NCBI RefSeq assembly: GCF_003590095.1
Contig: NC_039483.1
Location: 6,262,001-6,326,000, forward strand
DNA length: 64,000 nt
Source of the DNA: Trichoplusia ni
Lineage: Eukaryota; Arthropoda; Insecta; Lepidoptera; Noctuidae
Direction of reading: 5' to 3'
Numbering within the stretch: position 1 is the stretch's first letter; every line of letters begins with the position of its first letter. This document shows, in pieces, positions 1 through 10,484 of the stretch. Below the pieces are notes generated by a model. It was not told the origin of the DNA and ran no database searches. It saw only the letters and a list, made by a program, of their open reading frames with translations. The translations under genes were made by a program, and so were the position numbers.

Positions 1-40
1 CCTGTAACCACTAGACCAAAGGCCAGCCGGTAAGCCTTCG
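1..40 (-). repeat. tRNA-derived SINE (family A), 5' fragment
   Basis: Read on the minus strand this is the tRNA-like head (GGTCTAGTGGTTA) seen in fuller copies at 8848-9052 and 58370-58510. It is cut by the window edge, so its extent is unknown. Confidence 0.5.
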
Positions 41-280
41 GTTGTATTATGAGTTTCTGTAACAGCCCAAAATACAGGTAATCCTACGACTTTACTGCCA
101 ATCCTAAAATTTACGGACTTAATTCTTAATAGTAATTCGCAGACTTTTACCACCATTCACTTGGTGAATCTTAGGATTTGACTGAAATCTAATAGTTATT
201 TAGATTTCTTTTTACATAATCTTACATTTACCGACACCGTAATATTTACCAGTATTTGGGCTTTTATGATACAGTAATAT

Positions 281-328
281 TCCTCATTCGTCGCCTATAC
301 TTACATTAAATTAGACGACGAATGAGGA
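281..328. repeat. Perfect 13-bp inverted repeat (hairpin)
   Basis: TCCTCATTCGTCG at 281-293 is perfectly inverted at 316-328 with a 22-nt loop. It could be a fold-back element remnant or the core of a small MITE. No gene lies nearby. Confidence 0.6.
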
Positions 329-602
329 GAGTAACGTAAACCCCTACAGGAGCAAAAAGTAAAATTAATTGATAGCCCAATGCTTAACTAGTTCCTTTAC
401 AAAACTCGTTCCTCGCATTCACACCACATTCACTCCAAAACCTAGTTTTTTAGGCCCTATAAATAATAGATGAGTACAACACGTAACGTTTGCAGTTGAG
501 AGATAGTCTATATGCATACTGCATGCCATTGACCTTGTAAGTAGAACTCGCTTGAATATAGCCTTTGAATTTATTTTACCCCGGGTATAAAGTCGAGGGC
601 AG

Positions 603-650
603 GTTAGAGTATAAAAGCAGGGTGTAACTTGCTCTAGTGATCTAGTCTAT
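603..650 (+). promoter_or_regulatory. TATA-box-like sequence without a recognised gene
   Basis: TATAAAAG at 610-617 sits in a relatively GC-rich context, the usual distance upstream of a possible start near 640. No convincing coding sequence follows: the open frame from 653 uses a TTG start and resembles no protein I know. It may be chance in AT-rich DNA. Confidence 0.15.
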
Positions 651-687
651 AGTTGCCAAGTGACAATGATATTGATATATCTATAAT

Positions 688-725
688 ATGTCATCATCAT
701 CATCCTAGGTTTTCCCAACTAGATA
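688..725 (-). repeat. Tail fragment of the 5S-derived SINE
   Basis: The (CATCAT)n run followed by CCTAGGTTTTCCCAACTA is the reverse complement of the 3' end (…TTGGGAAAAGGCTAGG + GATGAT) of the SINE seen in full at 53056-53420. Only the last ~37 bp remain. Confidence 0.4.
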
Positions 726-886
726 CAAGAAGAGCTAGGTACAAGGTGATAGCATACCGTTTTAAAATGATAAAAAGAATTGCATTAAAAAATCCAAAAC
801 AACAGAAGAGCTATTATTTCTTATTTTTTGGAACGCCCCCGTAAAAAGTATTTCTTGAAATCATTCTTTGCGATGTTTTTCTTTTC

Positions 887-1101
887 ATTAAAAGCGCCAT
901 CTACCTTAATAACTCTGAAGCATCGAATTTAAGCCTACCAGAAGAAGGAGTTTCCTCGTGTAAAACGTTTAAATAATCGTATGTTTCGCTAGATGTCGCC
1001 CATCAGAAGCTTCATTAGTACCCACCACCCGCCACCCCTTGTTCTGAAACATTTGACGTTAGAAGACGTTCGTAAGAGTTCAAATAGATGGCGCTTTTAA
1101 T
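887..1101. mobile_element. MITE with 17-bp perfect terminal inverted repeats
   Basis: ATTAAAAGCGCCATCTA at 887-903 is exactly inverted at 1085-1101, enclosing 181 bp of non-coding DNA (215 bp in total). TTAA is present at both outer ends (888-891 and 1097-1100), which could be a TTAA target duplication as made by piggyBac-type transposases. The termini are not the usual CCC start, so the superfamily is uncertain. Confidence 0.65.
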
Positions 1102-1715
1102 AAATATGAATATCGGCTTGATTCTAAAATATGTTACAATAATTAAAAACAAGTTATGTAGCTCGCTGGGTTTCCATGGGTTATGGCTGTTTCATAAAAT
1201 TTCATATTATCTTGTGTAACGCGTTTCAATTGCTGAAAAATATGGAACTGCAAAGTATATTTCTTTAAACTGTATGGAAGAGTTTAATTAAATATCTTTA
1301 ATGAGATAGATAATCGCCTTCTTGGTAACAATAGTCTTTTTAGAACTAACAGTTTTTTCATTGGTACTATGTTTGTAATGTTAACAAAATATAGTATGAA
1401 CCAGTGAACTAATGAGTATCTTCCAAACAAAATTGTCATACTCATTCATTCATCACTCATAATAACCAGTGTTAAAATAAATTAATCTGACTTTAAAAGG
1501 GGTTCTAATTCCTTCTGTACGATTGAAAAGCCGTACCTTTCTCATCTACGACGCTTCTAAAGACCGTATTCATTCTATGTCATTAGCCAAATTACCCTTT
1601 TGTGATATCTATCAAATTAATAGGAGTTGAGAAATACTTGCGTAGGACCGTAATAAGTCTTGTATGAAGCGACATTTTAATTCATCCTACTAACATCATA
1701 AACGGTTTTTTTTTT
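1102..1715. other. No gene seen
   Basis: Unique AT-rich DNA. No open frame with protein-like composition and no clear repeat was recognised on either strand. Confidence 0.5.
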
Positions 1716-1890
1716 GTAAGGATGTGTGGATGTATGTTCCTCTTTCACGAAAAAATCACTGAAAGGATTTAGGCGAAACCTGATACACAGTTAGTTTCTA
1801 AACCGGATTAACACTTAGGATAGTTTTAAACCTGATTTTGTATTACCGTAGGATCATTTTTGATTTGTAGCAGGCGGACCCGCAGGCATC
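1716..1890 (+). repeat. Interspersed repeat, CTAGT-ended family 3 (degenerate)
   Basis: It shares a series of blocks (CCTCTTTCACG, GGATTTAGGCGAAAC, GATACACAG, GGATTAACAC, then a GC-rich CGGACCCGC end) with 15958-16154, which ends in CAACAGCTAGT. The terminal CTAG is mutated here. More degraded relatives lie at about 3340-3456 and 49178-49300. Confidence 0.4.
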
Positions 1891-2383
1891 AGTAAGTCTT
1901 TAGAATGTAACAGAATATAATATTGTTTTAACAGTTTCGCCAGCGACTGCATTTTTTGCATTTGTGCATTTTTTGAGTTAACAGTTTGATGAAAAAAAAT
2001 CTACAAAAAAAATCTTCTCTAAATCTAAACATATACTGTTTAAAGAGGTTTTTTTATCATTTTCAAAGTGAGAAAACAGAAAACAATCGTACATACATAT
2101 TACAGAGTCTTTGTAACTTGGATCTGTCAAAATGACACAAAAATACTAAAGGTTGTCAGAATCAAAACGGGTAATAAGTAAGACAGCGTTGAGCAAAACT
2201 CTTGACTGACATTCCTGTCAAAACGAATATACAGCGACGTAGAGGACTGTTGAGGAGTTCAAGTGATGCGCATGAGCGGGTTAAGAAGCTTTGAAATAAG
2301 TATAAAAGCGATGTTTAAATGAATGTGCCTGAACATGGGTTTCTTAACTTTTTTTGTCTTAATAAATGGGTCTCGTTTTAAGG

Positions 2384-2636
2384 AATTAAATCCTTGTGAT
2401 GCGGAGGTTTCTCAAAAAAGAGACCCAGACTCAGGACAAGCATTTGTGGATCACAAAAATACTTATCGGGGACAGAACCCGCGTCATGTTGCAATGAATG
2501 GGTTCGGCGTGGTGATCTCAACACCTCGGCTATTCGTCTAGTTGCAACGTAGTGGTATGCCATCACTTCTCAAACTAAGCAAAACTTCTGTTAAAAATAC
2601 TAGACTACAGATAATCATACTTATACATTTTATATC
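2384..2636 (-). repeat. Composite of two tRNA-derived SINE fragments
   Basis: 2384-2545 read on the minus strand is SINE family B (tRNA-like B-box, 'GTGGATCACAAAAATAC' body, ATTAAATCC end). 2550-2636 resembles the 3' body of SINE family A ('CAAACTAAGCAAAAC'). The short open frames on both strands here are translations of these repeats, not genes. Confidence 0.45.
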
Positions 2637-2668
2637 TCTGAACGAGCAAAAGGGTATTTGACAAAATC

Positions 2669-2920
2669 TATTAATAAAAATCTGTTTAGTCCGTCAGATA
2701 GATTTAGAAAAAATCTCGTCATTAAATAGTAAGCAAGATTCAAAGCACTTAAGATGCTGAAATGTATAGTAGGGGACTAGAAATATCACTTTCTAGTAAA
2801 AAGTGGGCTGGTAAGTAACGTCACAGGCTTTTAAATCACTGTATGAATTAAGTTACAGTTAAACCGCTGCTTCCTTTCACTTGCACAGATCAATATTGTT
2901 GGTGACGGCAGCTTTAGGTT
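2669..2920. repeat. MITE-like repeat (CTGTTTAGTCCGTCAGA family), one end
   Basis: The end at 2681-2710 matches the terminal inverted repeat seen at both ends of 22631-22885. The other terminus is not recognisable, so this is a truncated or diverged copy and its right limit is approximate. Confidence 0.3.
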
Positions 2921-3089
2921 TTTACACCACACTGGTGATTTCCCCGGAGTCTGGCAGCTTCCCTACACAAGTCGATCGATTCCAACACTTTGGGATGTAG
3001 AGTCGATTGGACGTAGACTCTCTCAATGCACATACTTCAAACCCCTGCAAACTTTATACTTTTAATTTTATTTGTACCTTATATTTTTT

Positions 3090-3250
3090 TTTCTTTTTGC
3101 TATAAGATTAGTTTAAAGGGTTTCACACTCAAATAATAAAACCGGTAGCCTATTACTAAGGCTCTGCTGTCGGCTCATCGTCTTCAGGGTTTCCGATAAC
3201 AGCTACACAGTTCACGTTGTTTGGTTCTGTCAAAACCTTAATGCAAAAAT
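3090..3250 (+). repeat. Interspersed repeat with 'CTGAGGCTCTGCTGTC' core, degenerate
   Basis: It contains ACCGGTAG, TATTACTAAGGCTCTGCTGTC and a downstream CAG(A)CAGTT block. These recur at 10485-10565, 31985-32170, 33280-33430, 34590-34760, 38690-38870, 43360-43460 (minus), 55535-55620 and 63790-63905 (minus). This is a very common arthropod non-coding repeat; its autonomous partner is unknown to me. Confidence 0.35.
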
Positions 3251-3716
3251 TTCATAATTTGGATCTGCGCTTAATTCCTTAAACTTTACTTACTGCTTAC
3301 TATTATCATAAATGAGGAAGTACTCTTTGACGCAAAATAATATTTGATTAATGATTGAACCAAGATTAACACATAAAATAGTTTTCATCTCAATCGTAGA
3401 TATGCTTACGTGTGATAATTTCTACCGGGCGCTCCCGTGTGAAGCAGCTAGTGTTAAATAATTATTCGTGCGCATACTACGGCCGGTAATCTGCCCCGCT
3501 GTTGAACGCAATAAAGCGGTATCCTACCTTATAAATTATGTTGTTATGCGTTCGCAGGATCATCTGAGGCGACCCAGTCCATGACCAGCGCTTGGTTCAA
3601 GTGAAAAGAATAAGGCGTCAAAAAATAAAAAATAAGTTTTATCAAGTCTTTACAAAGCGTTGTTTAAGCACAATTTTTTGTTTAACATATTTTGTTGCTA
3701 TAGGACTGTAGACAAA

Positions 3717-3775
3717 GGGCTATGCCTAGTAGTGGAAGGACGAAGGTTGTGCTCTATGATGATATTATAGTGGCA
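3717..3775 (+). repeat. Old RTE-type LINE 3' end fragment
   Basis: GGGCTATGCCTAGTAGTGGA followed closely by ATGATGATA is a decayed version of the 'GGCCTATGTCCAGCAGTGGACG … (TGATGA)n' end seen at 17140-17312. Confidence 0.3.
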
Positions 3776-4045
3776 TCAGAAATACATCCTCCGCGACAAT
3801 GCTCAACTGACAGATGTATAGACAGCAGGCATTTTATAATAAGGTTTTGTTGAAAAGATAGAAAACAAATGAAATACTAAAATCTCGTTAAGTAAAACAT
3901 ATTTAACGCCGAAATCATTTTTTATAAATTTTACATACATTTCAGAAAAAGTATACATTAATTAAGAGAGAAGGTTTCAGATATTGGACCATCTTCATTT
4001 AAGTATACTATAAAATGATATAACAAAAATCCTTGCGCAGTAAGG

Positions 4046-4135
4046 AATTTAATACTTCTGTCGCAGGAGGTTTCACCAGTATCAAGTCAGTTGAAAAATG
4101 ACACCCAGATCTGCTATTAGCCAGACAAGCATTCG
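4046..4135 (-). repeat. SINE family B fragment
   Basis: AAGGAATTTAATACTTCTG followed by a GGAGGTTTCAC block and 'ACAAGCATT' matches the order of blocks in the family B copies at 13268-13415 and 21960-22090. Confidence 0.35.
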
Positions 4136-4602
4136 GAGACCAAATTCAATTTTGACGTCATAAACGTTAACTGAAATATTTTATTCGTCCTATAACTTGG
4201 TCCACATCACGTTATTTGTCACACGGAACAATGACATGACGCTGCCGGTAACAGTCCATTTAAATTTAAGTTAAAGGCTTAAGTACTGGAAAATCATGGC
4301 ATTTTACATGAAATTGTGTTATTTATAAATATGAATATACGAATGTGCTAGTTTGTCTATATTAAGAAGGAGAAAGTTATATAAAACGGGATAAGTACGA
4401 GACAGACCGGGTATTTATTTATTTATTTGAATAGACGGTACAACACCAATTACACTATTCAATAAAAATTAGGGCAAAATTACAAAAAAAAAAATGCTTA
4501 TAACAAAGTGAAAATATCAGTTGAAAAAAAACAGTATACAACATACACATTGAGGGACTGAAGAAATATATTTTTTTAAACCGTACTACATTTCCTTATA
4601 TC

Positions 4603-4815
4603 TTTGACAGTCGTTACAAGTAGTCAGAAGCATAAAAGTCTAACATCCAGTCTAACCAAGGGGTGTCGTGTTGCCCAGGTTACTGGGTTGAGGAGGTCAG
4701 ATAGGCAGTTGCTCCTTTTAAAACAGTGGTGCTTAGCTGAATTCGGTTAGAATGGAAGCTGACCCCAACGTACTCGTAGTTGGGAACAAGATAGACCGAT
4801 GATGATAGTTTTAAC
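4603..4815 (+). repeat. 5S-derived SINE, 5'-truncated copy
   Basis: From CAGTCGTTACAAGTAG onward it follows the body and 3' end of the element at 53056-53420 (blocks 'GTGTTGCCCAGG', 'CTGGGTTGAGGAGG', 'GACCCCAACGTACT', ending in ATGATGAT). The 5S-like head is missing. Confidence 0.6.
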
Positions 4816-5680
4816 ATTTCTATAGATACAGCCTGGTGACTGACCTAAGTCAGTTTGTAAGTTAGTTTTGAACAATGCAGTTCGGAACAATAAAAAGCAA
4901 TGACAAATTTTCAAATATTTGATGTAAAAGACTTGATTTGCTAACTTAAAAAAATAACAATATACAAAGCCGACTTCAATAGGAATGGAAGTTACTGTAT
5001 AAATCAATTTTCTAACTTCGTATTTTTAATTTCTAAAAATCATCCACATTACCTACTGTGGTTTGTCACAGGAGCATTTTACCGTTAAAGGCTTTCTCCT
5101 CCCACGCTTAAACATCACATTCTTAGAACTTGACACATGTACCAAATGTCACGGAACAAAACATCAAAAGCACAAATACTCACAAATTCACTCCAACGTG
5201 TAATAAAATATCTCGTCTGAAATTGAAATCCAGATCCTTACAATACTGACAGAACAACGAGAGCTTGAAATATTCACAAAACCGTAGCGGGAAGAAAAAC
5301 ATTCCGTGCGTAAGTCGAAACTTCTTAACACAATCCGATTATAAAAACATCCTTAAATCAGTTTCTAACAAGCTTACTACATACATTGCTGATGATTTGT
5401 TACTTATTACAGACACATTTCAGTAAGCGTGCAATAACCGCGCAATGGATTCGAAAACGTCTTGTTTTATTTATCGTCGAGATGTATCGTGGTAAGAGCC
5501 ATGATCACATTACAATTAAAATATGAAAAGCAAATTCACCTTCATTTGCTTACGACTATTGGCTACTCACATACTCAGTAAGATGCTTGGACATTATAAA
5601 CAGGTTGTGGGTCACAATTTTAGGACAATGTGTGCACTTTGGAAACGAACAATGAAATGAAAAAAAATATTATGCTAATA
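4816..5680. other. No gene seen
   Basis: AT-rich unique-looking DNA. An open frame read on the minus strand (4747-5007) is partly the SINE in antisense and has no protein-like features. Confidence 0.4.
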
Positions 5681-5934
5681 CTAGCTGTTGTCCGCGACTT
5701 CGTTCCCGTGGGTAGAAGTTATAAGTTATGATTTATACCTGCCCTGTTTTTTCACATTTTTACCTATCTTCGCTCCTATTAGTTGCAGCGTGATGGTTTA
5801 TAGCCTAAAGCCATCCTCGATGAATGGTCTATTCAACACAAAAAGAATTTTTCAATTTGGACCATTAGTTCCTGAGATTAGAGCGTTCAAACAAACAAAC
5901 AAACAAACTCTTCAGCTTTATATATTAGTATAGA
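5681..5934 (-). mobile_element. Helitron-like non-autonomous element, family 1
   Basis: On the minus strand it begins TCTATACTAATATATAAAGC and ends GCAACAGCTAG (here 'GACAACAGCTAG'), followed by T. A TC start, CTAG end and insertion between A and T are the hallmarks of Helitrons. Other copies are at 29828-30078, 40101-40352, 42578-42829, 59209-59465 and 60827-61083, with a fragment at 33894-33930. Internal blocks include GAACGCGCTAATCTCAGGAA and TAGGAGCGAAGAT. No Rep/helicase coding remains. Confidence 0.6.
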
Positions 5935-6221
5935 GTATAGATGATAGACCTCATCATTTTTACATGTCATTTTTAAAGCTAGCTCGTGTTCCTAACTATC
6001 TACCTTGAGATGAGTAAATTAATGCAGTGTCTTTCTTGGAATGACCTTTGGTATTGAGGATAGTTTTAATAAAGCAATAAATCTTTATTTTCAGACCATG
6101 CATGCTTAATATTAAAAGCTAGACGGTCAAGCTACCGGATGATGGACTGTGTGCGGCCATCCAGTACAAGATATCTAATAACCTTCTGAACTTCTTTGTA
6201 AGTGAGTTATTAACGAACGTC

Positions 6222-6400
6222 AATGGTATACCGGAGGTCCTGGGTTCGATTCCCACCCAGGACAAATGTTTGTGTGATGAGCACGATCATTTGTTCTGGG
6301 TCTGAGTGGAAGCTATCTTTAATATTGTGTTGTTAATCAGTTGTCTAGTACTCATAATACAAGCTTATTTGAGACTAGATGGCGTTGTGTGATAGTTGTG
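6222..6400 (+). repeat. tRNA-derived SINE (family A), 5'-truncated
   Basis: The B-box GGTTCGATTCCCACCCAGGA is followed by the family body (GATGAGCACGATCATTTGTT, 'GACTAGATGGCGTTGTG'). The A-box part of the tRNA-like head is absent or unrecognisable. Confidence 0.6.
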
Positions 6401-6879
6401 GAATGGTAGTTCATTGTAAAAGTGTAAACATTGACCTATGAGAATGTTGTTTACGCAATTATAATCAATCAGTCAACGTCTCCATAAGACTCTTTGACTT
6501 GGTGTAACTAGTCCTTCATGTAACGTTTTAAAAATGCCACAAAAACGGCCTATTCATAATAAAAAATAGATTTTTTAATTTCCGATTTTTGAACTCAAAA
6601 AACTAAAGAAGAACTTCTGCTATAGTAAGTATAAAAACGCAAACAGGGTATACTCAAAAACAAAAACACAATATTATTTTTTGCATTTATCGTCTACTTT
6701 CACACAGAAATACAACAGGGAACATAATTACATTTGGTTCATCGCAAAGTCAATTTAATAAACATATTTGTTTGAAACGTATTGATTGATGTCGAAGAAG
6801 AAAAAATATAATGTGTCGACGAAGAAACCTGTCACTTTATCCATGCAAATGGCCAGACCATATTTCAAATACCAGAAGT

Positions 6880-8227
6880 CTACTTTTTCTTTCCCATTGG
6901 GTAAAAATCATCTCTAACCTGCCACCAAGGGATGTAAGGATAATTGTTAAAACCATCAAAAAACCATCCCAAGTTTTGGCCCCATTGAGGGTACGCATAC
7001 TCGTAGTACTCGCCTGGAGAGATTTCAGCATATAAATATACCCAGTCCATATAGTACCTTAAGTCAGTAAACACCATAATTCTATCCTCATTGTATCGGA
7101 TTTCAAAGCAACCAATACCAACGATGTGATCCCCATCAAATAAAGCACCACCATTTGGCACTCCAGGTAAATTTTCATAATTTTTGATGCAAATAAATTT
7201 CCCCCACCATTTAGGTAAATACTTAGAACAATCGACAATGTACTTTTTAGGAGTCATTGCGAAAAATATTTTATAATTTTCTTTAATATGCAGAAGATAT
7301 TCGTATCCGGAACCAGTAAACCAAAGGTCGGATGATAGTCTGTGATGTTTACCGCATAAAAAACACCTATAAGGAAGATGGTACCTGGTCGGTGGATAAG
7401 CCATAATGTATATTTGATCAAGACTATGAATAACAGAAACGTCGTGCCTCGGCGAATGGATACCTCTTGGACCATGCCAATGTTCTGGATTTAAACTTTT
7501 TGGAAACAGTCTTGTGATTCGCCATACTCTGTACCTATAAGGCATGTTTTCGTATCCACCTCTGCCCAACGCCCAAATACGAACGTCCCTCATACGATTC
7601 ATCCATGGATCAAGGTAATTGGCGGAGGTTATCAGTGTTCTTCTATTAAGAAGAACTGCCGTGCCGAGACAAAGCAAATCTGAAATGTTTTCATTAAAAA
7701 ATGTTTTTACTTCGCTTTTTTAGTTTTTTTTTTATGACTTTGTGTTGTCTTATTGTAAAAAGCTCCTTAGGGCAACTTCCAGCATAAAATCAATGCCGTA
7801 CCCACACAGTATTGCCTTATCACACAAAACACTTAAAAAATAAATAAATATATATTCAATTTGAAACCGATAAGGGGGTCAAACTGAAATTGCAACAATT
7901 GATTGAAACTGATAACGTGTGTGCTAGTTTATCAACATCGCATACTATAGCAATAGTGACATGATTTGCTAAATGATCACTTGATTACGTACCTATAGAT
8001 ATGCCAGCGACACAATTAAGTCTTCTTCGTCTTCGAATTTCTGTCCAGTCCCAATGTGAAAAGAATAATCTCAAACGTTCTGACTGCACCATCTGCCATC
8101 GGAAGAAACTCTGTCGGGGATATAAATCGGTCCTGATGTACGCAGCGGTTGTAGTCCCTGTATCCCAGTACCCAGATACGTGACTTAAAAGGAATAGAAG
8201 AATCACTGAAACGTACAGCGTATTCAT
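6880..8227 (-). CDS. Secreted serine protease homologue (catalytically dead trypsin fold), two exons
   Basis: Model: exon 1 runs 8227 to 7993 and exon 2 runs 7679 to 6880 on the minus strand, joined through a split GAT codon; the product is about 344 aa. Residues 1-19 are a signal peptide (MNTLYVSVILLFLLSHVSG). The trypsin landmarks are present in order. GTAVLLNRRTLITSAN (84-99) is the TAAHC region with His replaced by Asn99. RHDVSVI keeps Asp158. WFTGSGY (198-204) stands for TGWG. VPNGGAL (252-258) stands for GDSGGPL with Ser replaced by Asn254. VFTDLRYYMDWV (281-292) is the usual C-terminal helix region. A Tyr/Trp/Pro-rich tail of about 50 residues follows and ends GKKK. With two of the three catalytic residues gone it should not cleave peptides; serine protease homologues usually act as binding or cofactor proteins, and which role applies here cannot be told. 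There is no IVGG activation site. ATG 8227 is preferred over in-frame ATG 8269 because the signal peptide starts there. Confidence 0.8.
7680..7992 (-). other. Intron of the protease homologue (313 bp)
   Basis: Donor GTACGTAA at 7992; acceptor …AAAACATTTCAG ending at 7680. It is AT-rich and contains no recognised repeat. Removing it joins ATA-G to AT-TTG, giving GISI-D-LLCLGTAV, which keeps the trypsin frame continuous. Confidence 0.7.
7993..8227 (-). other. Exon 1 of the protease homologue (coding part)
   Basis: It encodes 78 residues: signal peptide, a linker with a five-arginine run (residues 65-69) and NCVAGISI. The donor on the minus strand is G|GTACGTAA at 7993/7992, a good match to the consensus. 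The open frame runs only three codons past the junction before a stop, which supports splicing. Confidence 0.75.
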
Positions 8228-8249
8228 TACAGATAAATCTGTCACGAAA

Positions 8250-8297
8250 ATGAGATCGCAATGAATCAAACCCTGAATTGCAGTCGCCTTTTAAAGA
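8250..8297 (-). promoter_or_regulatory. Likely core promoter of the protease homologue
   Basis: On the minus strand a TATA-like CTTTAAAAGG lies at about 8288-8297, roughly 25-30 bp before an initiator-like TTCATTG near 8265. That gives a short 5' UTR before ATG 8227 and would exclude the earlier ATG at 8269. This is inferred from spacing only. Confidence 0.35.
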
Positions 8298-8299
8298 CT

Positions 8300-8847
8300 G
8301 ATTATTTGTAAATAAAGAATTATATTAATATACAAGAGTGTGTTGTAAATATACACTTTCGGTTCACTTTACATTCTTGTGTCAATTTGAGCAAACATTT
8401 CCATCGTAGTTTGGACTCTTTTGATGTTATATCTCTCTTTATGAGTTTTTAAAGTCAAAAAATGATGACTGTTCCTATGAGCCTTTTCCTTTCCGTCTAC
8501 CCATCTGTGTTCTCTGTTTCTCGTAAATAGTGACAGCTAGTGTTTTTTTTACGGGTGCTGAAAATAATCAATTTTCTGCCATAAACATATTCACAAATTA
8601 TTTAGTTTTGTTACAGCTACAATCAAGTTTCAACAATAATGATTCTAAGTGAAGGAGCATTTTTTTCTAAAGAAACAAAATGACTGGACTTATGTGTAAA
8701 ATCGCTATTCGAAATTTATTTTCTATTATGTCGGTTATGTCCTCATTTAACAGTTTATTTGCCTGCCCTGGTTTCAACATAGTCTTGCCTCATTTTTTCA
8801 AGCCTATTTTTATGAAATCCTCAATATCCAAATCCAACCAACGACTG
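8300..8847. other. No gene seen (upstream of the protease homologue)
   Basis: AT-rich DNA with no recognised repeat. The small open frame at 8680-8868 runs into a SINE and lacks protein-like composition. Confidence 0.4.
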
Positions 8848-9052
8848 GCCTGTTGGTCTAGTGGTTAGTGGCCCTGACTGCTATACCTTAGGTCGTGGGT
8901 TCGATTCCCACCCAGGACAAAGGTTTTTGTCATGAGCATAATCATTTGTTCTGTGTCTGGGTGTAAGTTATCTATAATATGTATGTATTCATTGATATTT
9001 AATCATGATACAAGCTTTGCTTAGTTTGAAACTGGATGGCGTTGTGTGAGAG
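8848..9052 (+). repeat. tRNA-derived SINE (family A), near full length
   Basis: The head TGTTGGTCTAGTGGTTAGTG holds the A-box-like part; GGTTCGATTCCCACCCAGGA is the B-box. The body carries GAGCATAATCATTTGTTCTG and TGTCTGGGTGTAAG, and the 3' part TTTGAAACTGGATGGCGTTG. It is the best reference copy in this window. Confidence 0.75.
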
Positions 9053-9812
9053 TTAAAAACAAAAAAACCTGCACCATTTTTTTGGTCAAAACCTCTCATA
9101 TCCGAGTAAAATCTTTGGCACGAGCAACTTTTTGAGAATATTATGTACATTTGATAAAAGTTACATTCATTGCGTATTCCGTCCACACATCTTTGTTAAT
9201 GGAGTCGAGTCACAAGTTCCACAGAAAGGCTCGTGACAATAATAAATTTGGATCCAAGGTGTAAGAACTTAATCGGGAACAATATTTTACGTCATATCTA
9301 AGTCTAACTTATTGCTATGTTGAATTGTGTCGTCCTATGTGCAGTGGGATACTAGAAAAATATTTCATGTCATATTATATCAGCAAGTGTAAGGCCGTTC
9401 GTACACTACGCTACACAAATCAGTGTATACTGATGTTGTATACTAATTTAGTATCGTGTCGAATATCGAGTAGCGAACGGTCCGTACACACGGCATTGAA
9501 TCGCAAGACGTGAATTGCCTATTTAGCCACTACTGACGTAATACGTAATTAATAATGAAAAAGTACTACCAAAAAGTGCTACCTACTACTTTGCTTCGAG
9601 TACATTCCTGATTATATCGAATACATATTATAAAAAGATACCAATCTGTTAAAATTAACGGCATTTCCAACTGCTACCCAAGCTATTTCCGTTATCTCTT
9701 TTTTGGAATATTCCTTCAATTTATAATTATATAAGCAAGGATAATTCTCCACCTCAGAATTAGATTAAATATTCAATAAATGCTCCGCAATCATGAAAAT
9801 CGCTGCGACTTT

Positions 9813-9995
9813 ACGTGCTCAGGCACGGTGGAGTGATGATCTGGGCAAGATAGCTGGAGACGGATGCGAGCAGCCGAAGATAGATCTCGAGATATGTGCT
9901 GATGATGATGAAACCAACCTTTACAATAATTCCCCATCAGTTCATATTCTTCCACTGCTGGACATAGGTCTCCCAAATTTCACTCCATCGATTAT
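9813..9995. repeat. Two RTE-type LINE 3' ends, tail to tail
   Basis: 9813-9913 (plus) encodes the RWSDDLGKIAG…CEQPKIDLEI remnant of an RTE-clade reverse transcriptase C-terminus and runs into GATGATGATGA. 9930-9995 carries the last ~60 bp of the same element type in the opposite orientation ('CCACTGCTGGACATAGGTCT'). Both are 5'-truncated and decayed. Confidence 0.6.
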
Positions 9996-10484
9996 ACATT
10001 ACTTGTGTTTTTTTAATCCATATTGTACATTTTATAAAATAAATCTCAAACAATTATAGGCAAAATAGAGAGACGATATTAATGTGTATACATATGTGTG
10101 CGGGAATTCACACTCGATACAAAGTTTATGGTTATCGAGCTTTTTCTTATGAAATATGAAAATTCTTTCCTTTGTAGGAATTTTTGCCGCATTCAGGATC
10201 AAGTTACGCTGGAACTGGGTCGTTTTATACGAAACTTTGAACATAAAGCTTAGGCCTATTTGAAGACTGGTATGATTTTTGATCAATACAAGAAAATATG
10301 GGTTAGCAAAAGGCTAGGAATTTATGAACAAACATTTTTTTGTTCTAGACTTTGCTCGGATGAGAAACTAAACGGGCTATACCGATAAATAAGCACGGGT
10401 AAACCGGTCTAAAAATATTTCAGTATTGTCTTAAAGGATACAAAAAGTAATGCAAAATTTGAGGTATCATTGCATTATTAGGGT
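9996..10484. other. No gene seen
   Basis: AT-rich DNA; the open frames are short and unremarkable. Confidence 0.4.

Noticed and set aside
8848..8925. tRNA gene
   Set aside because: The same head occurs in at least seven other places with a common SINE body; it is a SINE head, not a functional tRNA.
9395..9510. Possible MITE with GGCCGTTCG / CGAACGGTCC ends
   Set aside because: The two ends match only over about 9-10 bp with offsets, and no second copy was found in the window.
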